Origin: Gordius sp. MW1
Taxonomy: Eukaryota; Nematomorpha; Gordioida; Gordea; Gordiidae
DNA length: 64,000 bases
Assembly: GCA_964036665.1 (NCBI GenBank)
Contig: OZ038530.1
Span: 11,728,001-11,792,000, forward strand
Direction: 5' to 3'
Shown: one piece after another, positions 56,901-64,000 of the stretch
Numbering within the stretch: the first letter of the stretch is position 1
How the letters are laid out: each line of letters starts with the position of its first letter
Program-made: the position numbers and the translations under genes
The notes under the pieces: model-generated
The model's database searches: none
Told to the model about the DNA's origin: nothing
What the model saw: the letters and a program-made list of their open reading frames with translations, nothing else

Positions 56901-59900
56901 GGGTTTGACCCATGGTTCAAAAAGCTAAATTTTGAATACTTTGCCAACACGGCCGTTATTGCTACTATGGGATCAAACGAATTATAATTGGCAAATAATA
57001 TTCACAATTCTTCATCAAAACTTACAATTTTAATAATGAAAGAAGAGGAAACTAAACTCCTCTAATCAGGCTTATTTATTCAAAAGTGTGACTTAACATT
57101 TTGAGTGATATTTGTGCCACGATGGGTACATCGCTTGCCGCTTGGAATAAATAGATCTAAATCTACAATTTATTTTTGACAAAAATGGAAAATGATTAGC
57201 ATTCGATAAAGGACCAAATAACATGTTTATGTATCGTTTAAATTCAATCACATATTTTCACCTCACTTTGCATTTAATACTTAGCACGTATATAAACTCA
57301 TTACAAACTTCAAATGTGCACTCGAAATAAAATAACGGGGCTCAACCTAAAAAATGATGAGGTAAAATACCAAGTTTGATACGATAAAATTTAATTAAAA
57401 TTGAGGAAGTCGGATTTTTATGGATATATTTAAAGAGCTTAGAATAACAACCCAAACTTCACCCAACACAAATATCTTAACCATTTAAAAACGTGGACAT
57501 AGGCAGCTAATAGAATCATTTAACTAGCTTTAAACGTTGATAATCACCATTAATATCATCATCCAAGGCTTCGGGGACCCATAGTAAAATGGCCCAGTCC
57601 TCGCACAGCGTGGTAGAGCGTTTGTAAAAGTGCAGGCAAGCCAACATGAGATGTTTCATCGTGCCACCAGCGTCGAAATCCACAAAAAGGGAATGGCCAT
57701 ACCATAGGATGGGTAGGGAACGGCCAGAACCAGCCATGTTACTGCTAGGAAATTCCGTGACGTGCCCACTACCGTACACCGACCGACGGCTAAATTTCCC
57801 ATTCTAACCGTCGCGCAAACACAAAATTTTAGGGCTCGTCTTAATATCAGATTCATATGATTCAAATCGCGCGAATTTATCTTTGTCTAAATATCCGATT
57901 CCATTTCGTGGGTCAAACTCGGTTATAATTTTATTAATATTGTGTTTTTTTGTTTATTTTAACTCTTGAGAGAGATTAAATCTAACTTTTCTGATACGGA
58001 AAAATTTAAAAACATACAACATTTAAGCTTAGGAAAAATTTTGCATCTTACAAAATCGCTGCTATGTTATGTAATGCGTCTAAAATGTAAATCTGATGTG
58101 AATTCGAAGTTAAGACATGGTTATGTGATTTTTCGTACGACGATTTTTTCTGCGCAGCAAGATCCGATAACAAGCCCTTAGATATATTGCAGTGTAGTAT
58201 TTAGACATAAACTACTTGAAGCAAGGATTATCTCGAAAAAGGCCCACCAGAGAGCCTCAAACTGAGGCTGGGCTGGGGGTAGTGTTACAGAAACGGCTGG
58301 GTTTTGCTGGCGACCTTTAGTTTTCGACTAAACTTAAACAGACTGTCTGTAAAACCAAAAGTCGACGAAACAAAGCCCAGCCGTTTTCACAACACTACTG
58401 GGGGAAGGGTCTAAAGAATTTTCATAATACAAGTAAATTATGTTATTTATCTATTTTTTCAAATCCGGGAGTGTTACAATTTGTGTTAGCTTACACTAAA
58501 ACATGTGATGGAAAAAACAATGTACGCTCTTTACAGGTAATATTTAAAAGCAACATAAATGAATATTTTTACACGGTACTGTTGCAAATTTTAATCCTGG
58601 GTCGAGCTTCGAATGACATGTTTTGTTTACATTTTTTAATTGGAATTAGGGTTTCTTTCAAATAAAGGCCAGGTCGGGTTATTTTGAGGGCTATTGCCTT
58701 CTATTTTTGGGGGCGGGTGTTGAAAATTTAAATAAATATCAAGGAGTCAGAACAGGCTAAAAAATTTAATTTTGCACGGCTCAATAACTCCATAAATACC
58801 TTAAAAAGGTGAGAAGAAGTACTTAATTACTCATAACCAAGATTGTTAGATTTTGTCGTTATTTTTTAACCGGCTTGGTCCAATCTATAATTCATTTTAA
58901 TTATAAAATGCTAGAATCGATGAAATTTTAACAAAAAACAGTAAAATAACGACAAAAATTTTCATTCAGACCTTCAAATAGTTTAAGCATATTATAAAAT
59001 TTATTTCGGATAAAAATAAATATAATACCTCCTCCTCGACCTGTATTTTTATTGATTTGGTAGTACGAGAGGGACATTTGTGCATATTTTAGGCTTAATA
59101 ATTTAGACATTAAACTAATTTAACAAAAATTAAGATCAACTTTTTTATCGAGAGGCTTTCTCAAGCTTAATTTTTAAGGCAGCAAACCGGGCCAAAAATA
59201 GTAAGTCACATTCACTAAAATTGTAAATTGAAGGTGTCCTTTGACTATTATGTGCTTTAAAAATTAATAATTAATGCTAAAATAACTTACGACGTTAATC
59301 CATCTTTCAAATTGATCTACATTTTTCGGTGATACGGAATTGATCAATATATCTGCAATTTGGAAAAATTATTGATTAAATGGGGAATATGAATTCAAAC
59401 TTTCTACTCTCGTCACATCCCTCACATTTTTTAGCTTTAATCATTATTTACCACGGTTTTTGTTTTTTAAAATTATTTAAATTTTACCTAACCAAAACAC
59501 ACACTTTTAAAGTGGTCTACCCTCTTGAAATAAAATCAAACAATAAAATCATTTGGTTTATAAAAAATTTCTATTAAATCTAAAGGCGCATATCATTCTT
59601 TTATTCAAATGTCCAACAATTTTAAATTTTAATGAAGAAAGAGTCTATACTCAAACTCATATATTGTAAAATTATTTCGAAAAATTCTAAGCTAGATAAA
59701 ATGACCCGCTCTAATACCGTAAAAGATCAAGCAGCGCAATACCTAACTTTAACGAAATATTATAGAGTAAATCAATATAATTAAAGAAAACACCAAAAAC
59801 AGTAACTATTTTTGGAAAATTATTCATTAATATATATTTTACTTGTATTAATTCAAAAAAACAATTTTAAACAATCCAATAAAAATTGCCCTAGAAGGTA

Positions 59901-60888
59901 GCAATGCTATTAAACAATATTGTTGAATGATCATACCTGGTGTCAAGTCATTATTCAAGTCAACATATGAATGTGATTGTGGCCTTTTCATTGGCGATAA
60001 TTCCTCGGTAGTCACTGGAACAATTTCAAAGGAACGATTGACACTATAATTGAAAAAATATTATTAACATTTAATGTCACATTTATGAACAATATTTTTG
60101 ATAAGTCTATAAAAACTAAAACATAAATCAAGATAATTACTTAAAAAGCCAATAATATCTTTGATTATCTTTATAATCCTCAATACAAAAGTCAGGTATC
60201 ATATCACCATTGAAACTAAATAAAATATATGGTTTTAAAAAATTTTATCTGGTAAACAAAACGTCAATAAAGTTTATCAATAATAATAACTTTTGAATAC
60301 TCTATAATTAATGGGGAATCATTGATTTTATCCTTTATGTATGTTCTTGTATCTAATAATGCAAATTAATATCAATAATATAATTTGTTTAGGCACATTA
60401 TATAAATTAATTATACCAAAGCCTGATTGGTTTCCCCAGTATATCATTAGTGAAAATGGTGGTTGGCCTATTGATCCATTTAGACTAGTAACAAGTAATA
60501 CATCATTATATGAATCCCCATCAAAATCCCCAGGAATAACATTATTTATCAACTGTCCTGTATCACTTTTATTTTATGGTAATTTTAATAGTGTCAAATT
60601 TACCTAATATCTATGTAAGATTCAGATACAATAAACTTTGATCTTTTATTATCATTAAGATAAATGGCTAATGTTTTGCCTATCTCAAATATAGTAGTTG
60701 TAAATTATATTTCTACCATTATTTTGTATGGTATACAAGTCTATGTATTTGTCTGAATTAAAATCTGAAAATGCTGCAAGTAACCCATTATTTCCTTGCG
60801 AGAATATAGACTCAGTAATATTTTTAAAAACTGCATTTGAAACTTCAAAAAGAATAATGTTTAAAAAACAATTTAATAGTAACAGCAT
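50800..60888 (-). CDS. ITFG1: ITFG1 (TIP/LINKIN): FG-GAP type I membrane protein, 16 exons
   Basis: Exons (5' to 3', minus strand) are 60888-60717, 60667-60604, 60565-60397, 60332-60301, 60215-60141, 60043-59937, 59352-59291, 57803-57548, 56347-56071, 55275-55103, 54372-54163, 53128-53085, 53042-52964, 51795-51674, 51388-51306 and 50935-50800. They total 2061 nt, 686 residues plus stop, and every junction is GT/AG and in phase. It has a signal peptide at 1-19. FG-GAP-like Asp/Asn loops are at 42-50, 92-100 and 146-154, and in exons 8, 9 and 11. A Cys-containing NVPC and GRCWSNC region follows, then a membrane segment (about 646-677) and a very short tail (KEKVMPFF). Vertebrate ITFG1 is about 612 residues with a longer basic tail. 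The family acts at the cell surface in adhesion and epithelial organisation. The start is set by an in-frame TGA three codons upstream. Confidence 0.93.
51306..51388 (-). CDS. ITFG1: ITFG1 exon 15
   Basis: Reads HSWTAIIPNSQMIIIPYPND, the conserved pre-membrane block. Acceptor ttgttag, donor gtattt. Confidence 0.92.
51674..51795 (-). CDS. ITFG1: ITFG1 exon 14
   Basis: Reads QTAHFALNLPYVIFGLG then RPNFIDNLEVGFAKPIGQ, strongly family-like. Acceptor attatag, donor gtaaat. Confidence 0.92.
51796..52963. other. ITFG1: ITFG1 intron 13; hAT-like fragment inside
   Basis: 1168-bp intron. A GC-richer stretch at 52125-52228 with 'aggcccgttgcaggtctcta' resembles a hAT right end, but its left end was not found. 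Confidence 0.4.
52964..53042 (-). CDS. ITFG1: ITFG1 exon 13
   Basis: Reads PYGILPPGAVVKYKTTYSKD, the P-[FY]-G-x-x-x-P-G block of the family. Acceptor cacgtag, donor gtaatc. Confidence 0.87.
53085..53128 (-). CDS. ITFG1: ITFG1 exon 12 (44-nt microexon)
   Basis: Encodes VLNGRCWSNCKRRSK with the upstream G; the vertebrate equivalent has C-x3-C at the same place. Acceptor gatttag, donor gtaatt. Intron 12 is 42 nt. Confidence 0.85.
53319..53474. mobile_element. hAT-like MITE (GGCTGGGTTTTG family), diverged
   Basis: Left tagtgctgtaaaatcggct and right acccagccgtttttaaaacaa are inverted-related to the copy at 58280-58397. Flanks gcatatat and gtatatac match at 6 of 8. Lies in ITFG1 intron 11. Confidence 0.55.
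53531..53695. mobile_element. 'CATGGGCGTAGCC' MITE copy in ITFG1 intron 11
   Basis: Left cacgtaggcagaattgaaat, right ccccctggctacgcccacg, G/C tracts inside. Target duplication not conserved. Confidence 0.6.
54163..54372 (-). CDS. ITFG1: ITFG1 exon 11
   Basis: Reads VLATFFDLYNDGLLDVLVVV and ends ELAVDASFVKIL. Acceptor aatctag, donor gtaagt. Clear counterpart of the vertebrate VATFFDIYEDGILD segment. Confidence 0.92.
54624..54785. mobile_element. 'CATGGGCGTAGCC' MITE, perfect 8-bp TSD
   Basis: Ends catgggcgtaaccagg and ccctggctacgctcatg are inverted. Flanks 54616-54623 and 54786-54793 are both aacctagg. 162 bp, with G/C tracts just inside, and no coding capacity. An 8-bp TSD suggests hAT-type mobilisation. 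In ITFG1 intron 10. Best reference copy of the family in this window. Confidence 0.88.
55103..55275 (-). CDS. ITFG1: ITFG1 exon 10
   Basis: Reads ILENVPCHTGQSWWTIT, matching the vertebrate LLENVPC block, then a lineage-specific Ser/Pro-rich stretch. Acceptor aattag; donor gttgaa is weak but phase-consistent. Confidence 0.82.
55900..56049. repeat. hAT-like MITE fragment in ITFG1 intron 9
   Basis: Words 'aaaggtctagtcgaaatt' and 'agaccaaacaaaacccag' match the GGCTGGGTTTTG MITE family. Both ends are incomplete. Confidence 0.45.
56071..56347 (-). CDS. ITFG1: ITFG1 exon 9
   Basis: Reads ATGKWI PVFRYSPSQWKT, with a Ser/Asn-rich insert, then MSIGDFNFDGYPDVLLVL, a well-kept FG-GAP loop. Acceptor atatcag, donor gtatga. 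Confidence 0.92.
56348..57547. other. ITFG1: ITFG1 intron 8; nothing further seen
   Basis: 1200-bp AT-rich intron without a recognisable repeat boundary, apart from a G-tract near 56889-56905. Confidence 0.5.
57548..57803 (-). CDS. ITFG1: ITFG1 exon 8
   Basis: Reads NGKFSRRSVYGSGH and HSLFVDFDAGGTMKHLMLAC, the family FADFDGDGHMDHL region with some loop acids lost. The acceptor (ggttag, to 57804) lies just 25 nt from the TSD of the MITE at 57832-58177. Donor gtgatt. Confidence 0.88.
57832..58177. mobile_element. PIF/Harbinger-like MITE, TTA TSD, copy 2
   Basis: gggctcgtcttaatatcaga at the left and tccgataacaagccc at the right, with TTA at 57829-57831 and 58178-58180. 346 bp. Inserted in ITFG1 intron 7 right next to the exon 8 acceptor. 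Confidence 0.85.
58280..58397. mobile_element. hAT-like MITE (GGCTGGGTTTTG family), 118 bp
   Basis: Left tagtgttacagaaacggctg and right cagccgttttcacaacacta are inverted. Flanks share ctggggg (58273-58279 and 58398-58404), a 7-bp match. In ITFG1 intron 7. Type member of the family here. Confidence 0.8.
58398..59290. other. ITFG1: ITFG1 intron 7, remainder; nothing further seen
   Basis: AT-rich. The minus ORF at 58928-59110 shows no motif. Confidence 0.5.
59291..59352 (-). CDS. ITFG1: ITFG1 exon 7
   Basis: Reads ILINSVSPKNVDQFERWINV. Acceptor aattgcag, donor gtaagt. Confidence 0.88.
59353..59936. other. ITFG1: ITFG1 intron 6; nothing further seen
   Basis: 584-bp AT-rich intron; no repeat or ORF recognised. 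Confidence 0.5.
59937..60043 (-). CDS. ITFG1: ITFG1 exon 6
   Basis: Reads ELSPMKRPQSHSYVDLNND, corresponding to the vertebrate 'PHSHAFIDL' region. Acceptor caattatag, donor gtatga. Confidence 0.9.
60141..60215 (-). CDS. ITFG1: ITFG1 exon 5 (third FG-GAP loop)
   Basis: Reads FNGDMIPDFCIEDYKDNQ, matching the vertebrate FNGDLIPD loop. Acceptor tatttag, donor gtaatt. Confidence 0.9.
60301..60332 (-). CDS. ITFG1: ITFG1 exon 4 (32-nt microexon)
   Basis: Encodes DKINDSPLII and two bases of the next Asp. Its phases connect exons 3 and 5 and fill the family segment just before the DFNGD loop. Confidence 0.82.
60397..60565 (-). CDS. ITFG1: ITFG1 exon 3 (second FG-GAP loop)
   Basis: Reads VIPGDFDGDSYNDVLLV and SLMIYWGNQSGFG. 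The acceptor (aataaaag) is weak, but it is the only one keeping phase. Donor gtgcct is weak as well. Intron 2 is 38 nt. Confidence 0.85.
60604..60667 (-). CDS. ITFG1: ITFG1 exon 2
   Basis: Acceptor cattag, donor gtaaat. Reads IYLNDNKRSKFIVSESYIDI, equivalent to the vertebrate segment after the first FG-GAP. Intron 1 is only 49 nt. Confidence 0.9.
60717..60888 (-). CDS. ITFG1: ITFG1 exon 1 (signal peptide, first FG-GAP loop)
   Basis: ATG at 60888 opens MLLLLNCFLNIILFEVSNA, a cleavable signal. AAFSDFNSDKYIDLYT follows, the first calcium-loop-like FG-GAP motif. It ends AATG/gtagaa (phase 1). An earlier ATG at 60897 is out of frame. Confidence 0.92.
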
Positions 60889-61205
60889 CAATTCTCATTT
60901 TATGAATGATTCCAACATATGGCAATAGCACGTGTTTATTTGCCAAATCATATGCATTTAAATTTAAAAGAGTGTACTATTGCTAATAAAGAGTCTCAAC
61001 TAAGTAAAGACAAAAAAAGAAGCAATGAACCGGCTAACTGCAAATTTTAGACATAAAGCATATAAATTCTACATTTATATGAATTTTATGGAATGAAAAC
61101 ATGAGCGATTAAGGCAAAGGGTGAGCAAAGCTTGGCTACAATCAAGATGCAAATAGATCTTGGATATATAAGAATACATAAGAATTTAAATAAAATATAA
61201 ACTAA
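60889..61205. other. 5' flank of ITFG1
   Basis: AT-rich sequence that should hold the ITFG1 promoter and leader. No core promoter motif can be singled out. Confidence 0.35.
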
Positions 61206-61213
61206 ATGTAGTT

Positions 61214-61355
61214 TAACAGAGAATGTTGGTTGTAAGAAGATTGAGATGGTATGGCCATTTGGATAGATGGGACGAAAGTCACCTGGCAAAGAATACCAAT
61301 AAGGTACCTGTCGAAGGTGAACGAAAGAGAGGGAGGCCTAAGCTGACATGGGGTT
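61214..61355 (+). pseudogene. RTE-type LINE 3' fragment (second family)
   Basis: An open stretch reads RRLRWYGHLDRWDESHLAKN, then KVPVEGERKRGRPKLTW, the conserved end of RTE/craniofacial-development-2-like ORFs. It differs from the family at 18.4-21.5 kb, so it is a separate lineage. Heavily truncated. Confidence 0.8.
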
Positions 61356-61369
61356 TATGGTTGAACAAA

Positions 61370-63230
61370 AAATTTTTTTTTTAATTTGAACTCAAGTTAC
61401 TTTTGCCTACGTGCAATCTGTCTCAAATCTCGGTAGTTTGAAAAATAAGAACTAAAGCAAAGCTGGTGTACGAGCAGGAATAAGGGAAGAACTATTTGAA
61501 GGAGCTGACAACTAGGTACAAACAACTATAGAAAAATTTATTTTTAATATTAAAATAAATATATAAATACCTAGATTTAAATGTCATCATAACATATTTT
61601 CTAAATATTAAGATTTTTGCATCGCTTTGGACCTTATATACTCATTTATGTTGTTGACTCAGTTCTAATATATTCAATTTATTATTAGCCACATCACAAT
61701 TATAATACACTTTGTATTTATTTTTACTAAACAATGCTATGGACCATAATAGTCAATAAATTTGAAGTTTTAAATTAGACTGATTATAGCCATCACTCAA
61801 ATAATGATCAAAATTAAAGAAATAAAATAACCAGAATTTAACCGTTTCAGCTATCCCTATAAAATATTTAGAAGTTTTTTATATAACACCTAGCCATTAT
61901 TTAATAATTTTATTATTCAAAATATATCAATTAATCATGTTACTATTTACAACGTATAAACCGATTTGAATATTCTGCGTTTAGTTTTCTCATAATCCTC
62001 GTATCAGTTTGCAAAGAATATTAGTCTTAGAGTGTATAATAAGCGTTTATGTAATATATGTATGCAGCGTTAATACCAACGGTAATTTTAGAAATAATTT
62101 GCCCCTTTGGTGTACTAGTCTAATGTCATAACACGTATTTTCGATTACTCTAGCAATTCAATCAAGAGCATTAATCTACATTTTATTATATTCTTTAGGC
62201 TTTTTTGGTTTAAATGTAAGCTTTTGAGTTCCACTAACTCTCATTTTCCTTTTTTGACACCTACTGATAGAATAAAACATTTATTCTTCAGAAATATTTT
62301 GTTATTTAAAATTATTTATTCAACGATATATGTTTTAACTTATAACGTAAAAGTCTCAAAACATTGATCGGGTCATAGAATGACTATTATAGATAGCAAT
62401 TAGCAACTCAGCATTGCTACATATAACGTCTAGTGTTGCTCACTATCAAGGACACTTGTATATATGCAAAATATCACATTCTATTAAATTAATTTAATAT
62501 TTTAAAGGTAAAAAACTATTTTTAATAGTCGGACAACCAGATAATGTTAAATTAAGAAAACGCTTGTAAATTTCATTTATTACTAAAAGTTTGTTTTTTA
62601 AGTTTATTCATGTAAAGCCTAATTATGTCTTTGGTTAAGTTTGAACAATTTTTTCAGAGGGCAATGAACGGTAAAAAAATCTATACATTAATGGCTTGAA
62701 AAGTCAAAGGGAGAAGAGTTGCAGCTGCTTCAAGGCTTAAATTAACATAAACAAACGATTTAAGTAATTGTAAAAAATTGTCAAGACATCGAATTTAATA
62801 TTTTATATTTCTGATGACTCCTTTGAAAGATATCTTAGCCAACAATCATTGCAAAGTTTATTGTTGCTATTTGCAATTATGAAGTCAATCACGAAAACAC
62901 CGTTTGAACAAATCTTGAAAAACTGCTGTCTCAGAATCATCGCTAAGTTTTGCATCTTAATTATTGCGTTTGCAAATATCAAATGTAGTCTATTCTTTGG
63001 CTCAACTTTCGACACAGGTTTTAGCCCATTTAATCTCCGTTATTTGTTAAACATAAAATAAGTTTAATATTTTACACAGATTTTTTAATATGGCGTAAAA
63101 CAGCAAGTCTTTTATCGCTATTGGGATTATTTGTTTTCAAAATTGCTTCTGTAAATCCATTAATAATTTTTTAGTTGAATTAAACGCATGCACGAATTCT
63201 CATTTTTTGTCGAATAAACTAATACCTGTT
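61370..63230. other. No gene seen
   Basis: Nearly 1.9 kb of AT-rich sequence. Overlapping ORFs at 62803-63061 on both strands have no recognised motif. Confidence 0.45.
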
Positions 63231-63242
63231 ATTATACAATAG

Positions 63243-63407
63243 CATAGCCAAGGGGTGGCAAAGAGGAGTGGTAGCCCCCCTTTAAATCGAAAAATCTTTT
63301 AAAATTTAATATAGTTATGGCTAAAATTTAAAAAAAATTAATCATTTTGCCCCTCCCTAAATCATTATTGCCCCCCCCCTCTTAATCTCATCCTGGCTAC
63401 GTCCATG
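63243..63407. mobile_element. 'CATGGGCGTAGCC' MITE copy, 8-bp TSD (7/8)
   Basis: Left catagccaaggggtggc, right tcctggctacgtccatg. Flanks tacaatag (63235-63242) and tacagtag (63408-63415) differ at one base. Interior has G/C tracts. Confidence 0.78.
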
Positions 63408-63599
63408 TACAGTAGTATTGATCCCGATAGTTGGTGGCTTGTAATGAAAATATTTAATATTTACTATGATATAATTTAAACGTAAATTATGCTGATAATT
63501 TCTTAAAAAGAGCAATGTAACAATGTCGATTTGACATAATCATTAAAGAACCCTGAACCAATAACACAGCTATACAAATATTGACTATGTGATTACCAC

Positions 63600-64000
63600 C
63601 TGCAATCCGGCCAATAATTCTTACAGAGAATTTTGCGCTGAAAAATAATCTGTTTTTTGTTTTTTTCTACAATTACCAGTTTTTTAGATATACGAGGTTG
63701 AAGGTGCCAAAAATGCCCTTTTTAACCCTTTTTGTGTATATATTGCCACGGTATTTTTAATATTTAGTTAAAAATAGTAACATATTCATGTAGATTAAGG
63801 TTTCATCTATAGGTCTATTAATTTATTTTTTTGCTACACCTCTATATTTAAATTTATTCGCGTCTTTATGAACTCCTTCCCTTTATCAAAATTTGTCCCA
63901 CTATGTCAGGAAAAAGGAGTACATTAGAGTATATTTACCAACACATCTCTCTCTCCCTTTCTCCATCTCTTCCACCCCCGCCGCCATATCTATCCAAGCA
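63600..64000 (-). repeat. Dispersed polypurine-leader repeat, copy 3 (inverted)
   Basis: 'agttttttagatatacgagg' and 'atattgccacggtattttta' are complements of words at 17853-17940. 'catattcatgtagattaagg' and the pyrimidine-rich end ('ctctctctccctttctccat') follow in the same order. It continues beyond the window. Confidence 0.65.

Noticed and set aside
57656..57865. Minus ORF MNHMNLILRRALKFC
   Set aside because: Shadow frame of ITFG1 exon 8 running into the neighbouring MITE.
62803..63061. Opposed ORFs of about 70 codons
   Set aside because: They mirror one another on both strands, with low-complexity composition and no splice or family support.

Overview
This window is an AT-rich (by eye about 30% GC) stretch of an animal nuclear genome. 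It holds spliced genes with GT/AG introns, one metazoan-type gene (ITFG1/TIP), and dense nested transposable elements: RTE-type LINE, Ty3/gypsy, rolling-circle Helitrons, hAT, Mutator-like and PIF/Harbinger-like MITEs. Nothing looks bacterial; there are no operons or Shine-Dalgarno sites. The species cannot be named from the sequence alone; an invertebrate with a repeat-rich genome fits best.

Host genes sit in three islands. (1) 25.78-27.87 kb, + strand: an intact intronless reading frame for PIGV (GPI mannosyltransferase 2). It is preceded by a small upstream coding exon whose predicted splice product ends in a TGA overlapping the PIGV ATG (TGATG). A further unassigned exon-like ORF lies at 29.41-29.72 kb. 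(2) 42.28-45.02 kb, + strand: three exon-like blocks of an unidentified gene, converging on the last exon of another unidentified gene at 46.12-45.77 kb, - strand. (3) 60.89-50.80 kb, - strand: a complete 16-exon ITFG1 gene. I assembled it exon by exon; all phases agree and it gives a 686-residue type I membrane protein with FG-GAP-like repeats.

The rest is mostly mobile DNA, much of it with boundaries that can be defined from target-site duplications (TSDs). These include: a 1.3-kb element at 3280-4600 (8-bp TSD); a hAT at 5693-8299 interrupted by a second hAT at 6179-7564 (each with a perfect 8-bp TSD); a long foldback hAT-like element at 8830-9993 inserted in a small Mutator-like MITE (8777-10121, 9-bp TSD); an RTE LINE at 18434-21490 with a 16-bp TSD; a gypsy integrase remnant at 31.1-31.9 kb; two tail-to-tail decayed Helitrons (32.4-34.8 and 38.2-34.8 kb); and a 53-bp solo Mutator-type terminal repeat with its own 9-bp TSD at 37881-37933.

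Four copies of a minisatellite-bearing composite repeat, resembling DINE-1/Helentron elements, occupy 11.1-13.0, 13.4-15.55, 38.2-40.8 and (inverted) 46.9-50.4 kb. The 38-kb copy contains a 946-bp Helitron whose exact insertion point is proven by the empty paralogous site at 11.48 kb. The 47-50 kb copy contains a near-identical 1354-bp tandem duplication. A GC-rich inverted duplication of unknown origin lies at 40.98-41.96 kb.

No bacterial-type defence or biosynthetic system is present. The most interesting points are the PIGV stop-start overlap, the 53-bp solo terminal repeat, the stem-loop minisatellite composites, the foldback-in-MITE nest and the GC-rich inverted duplication.
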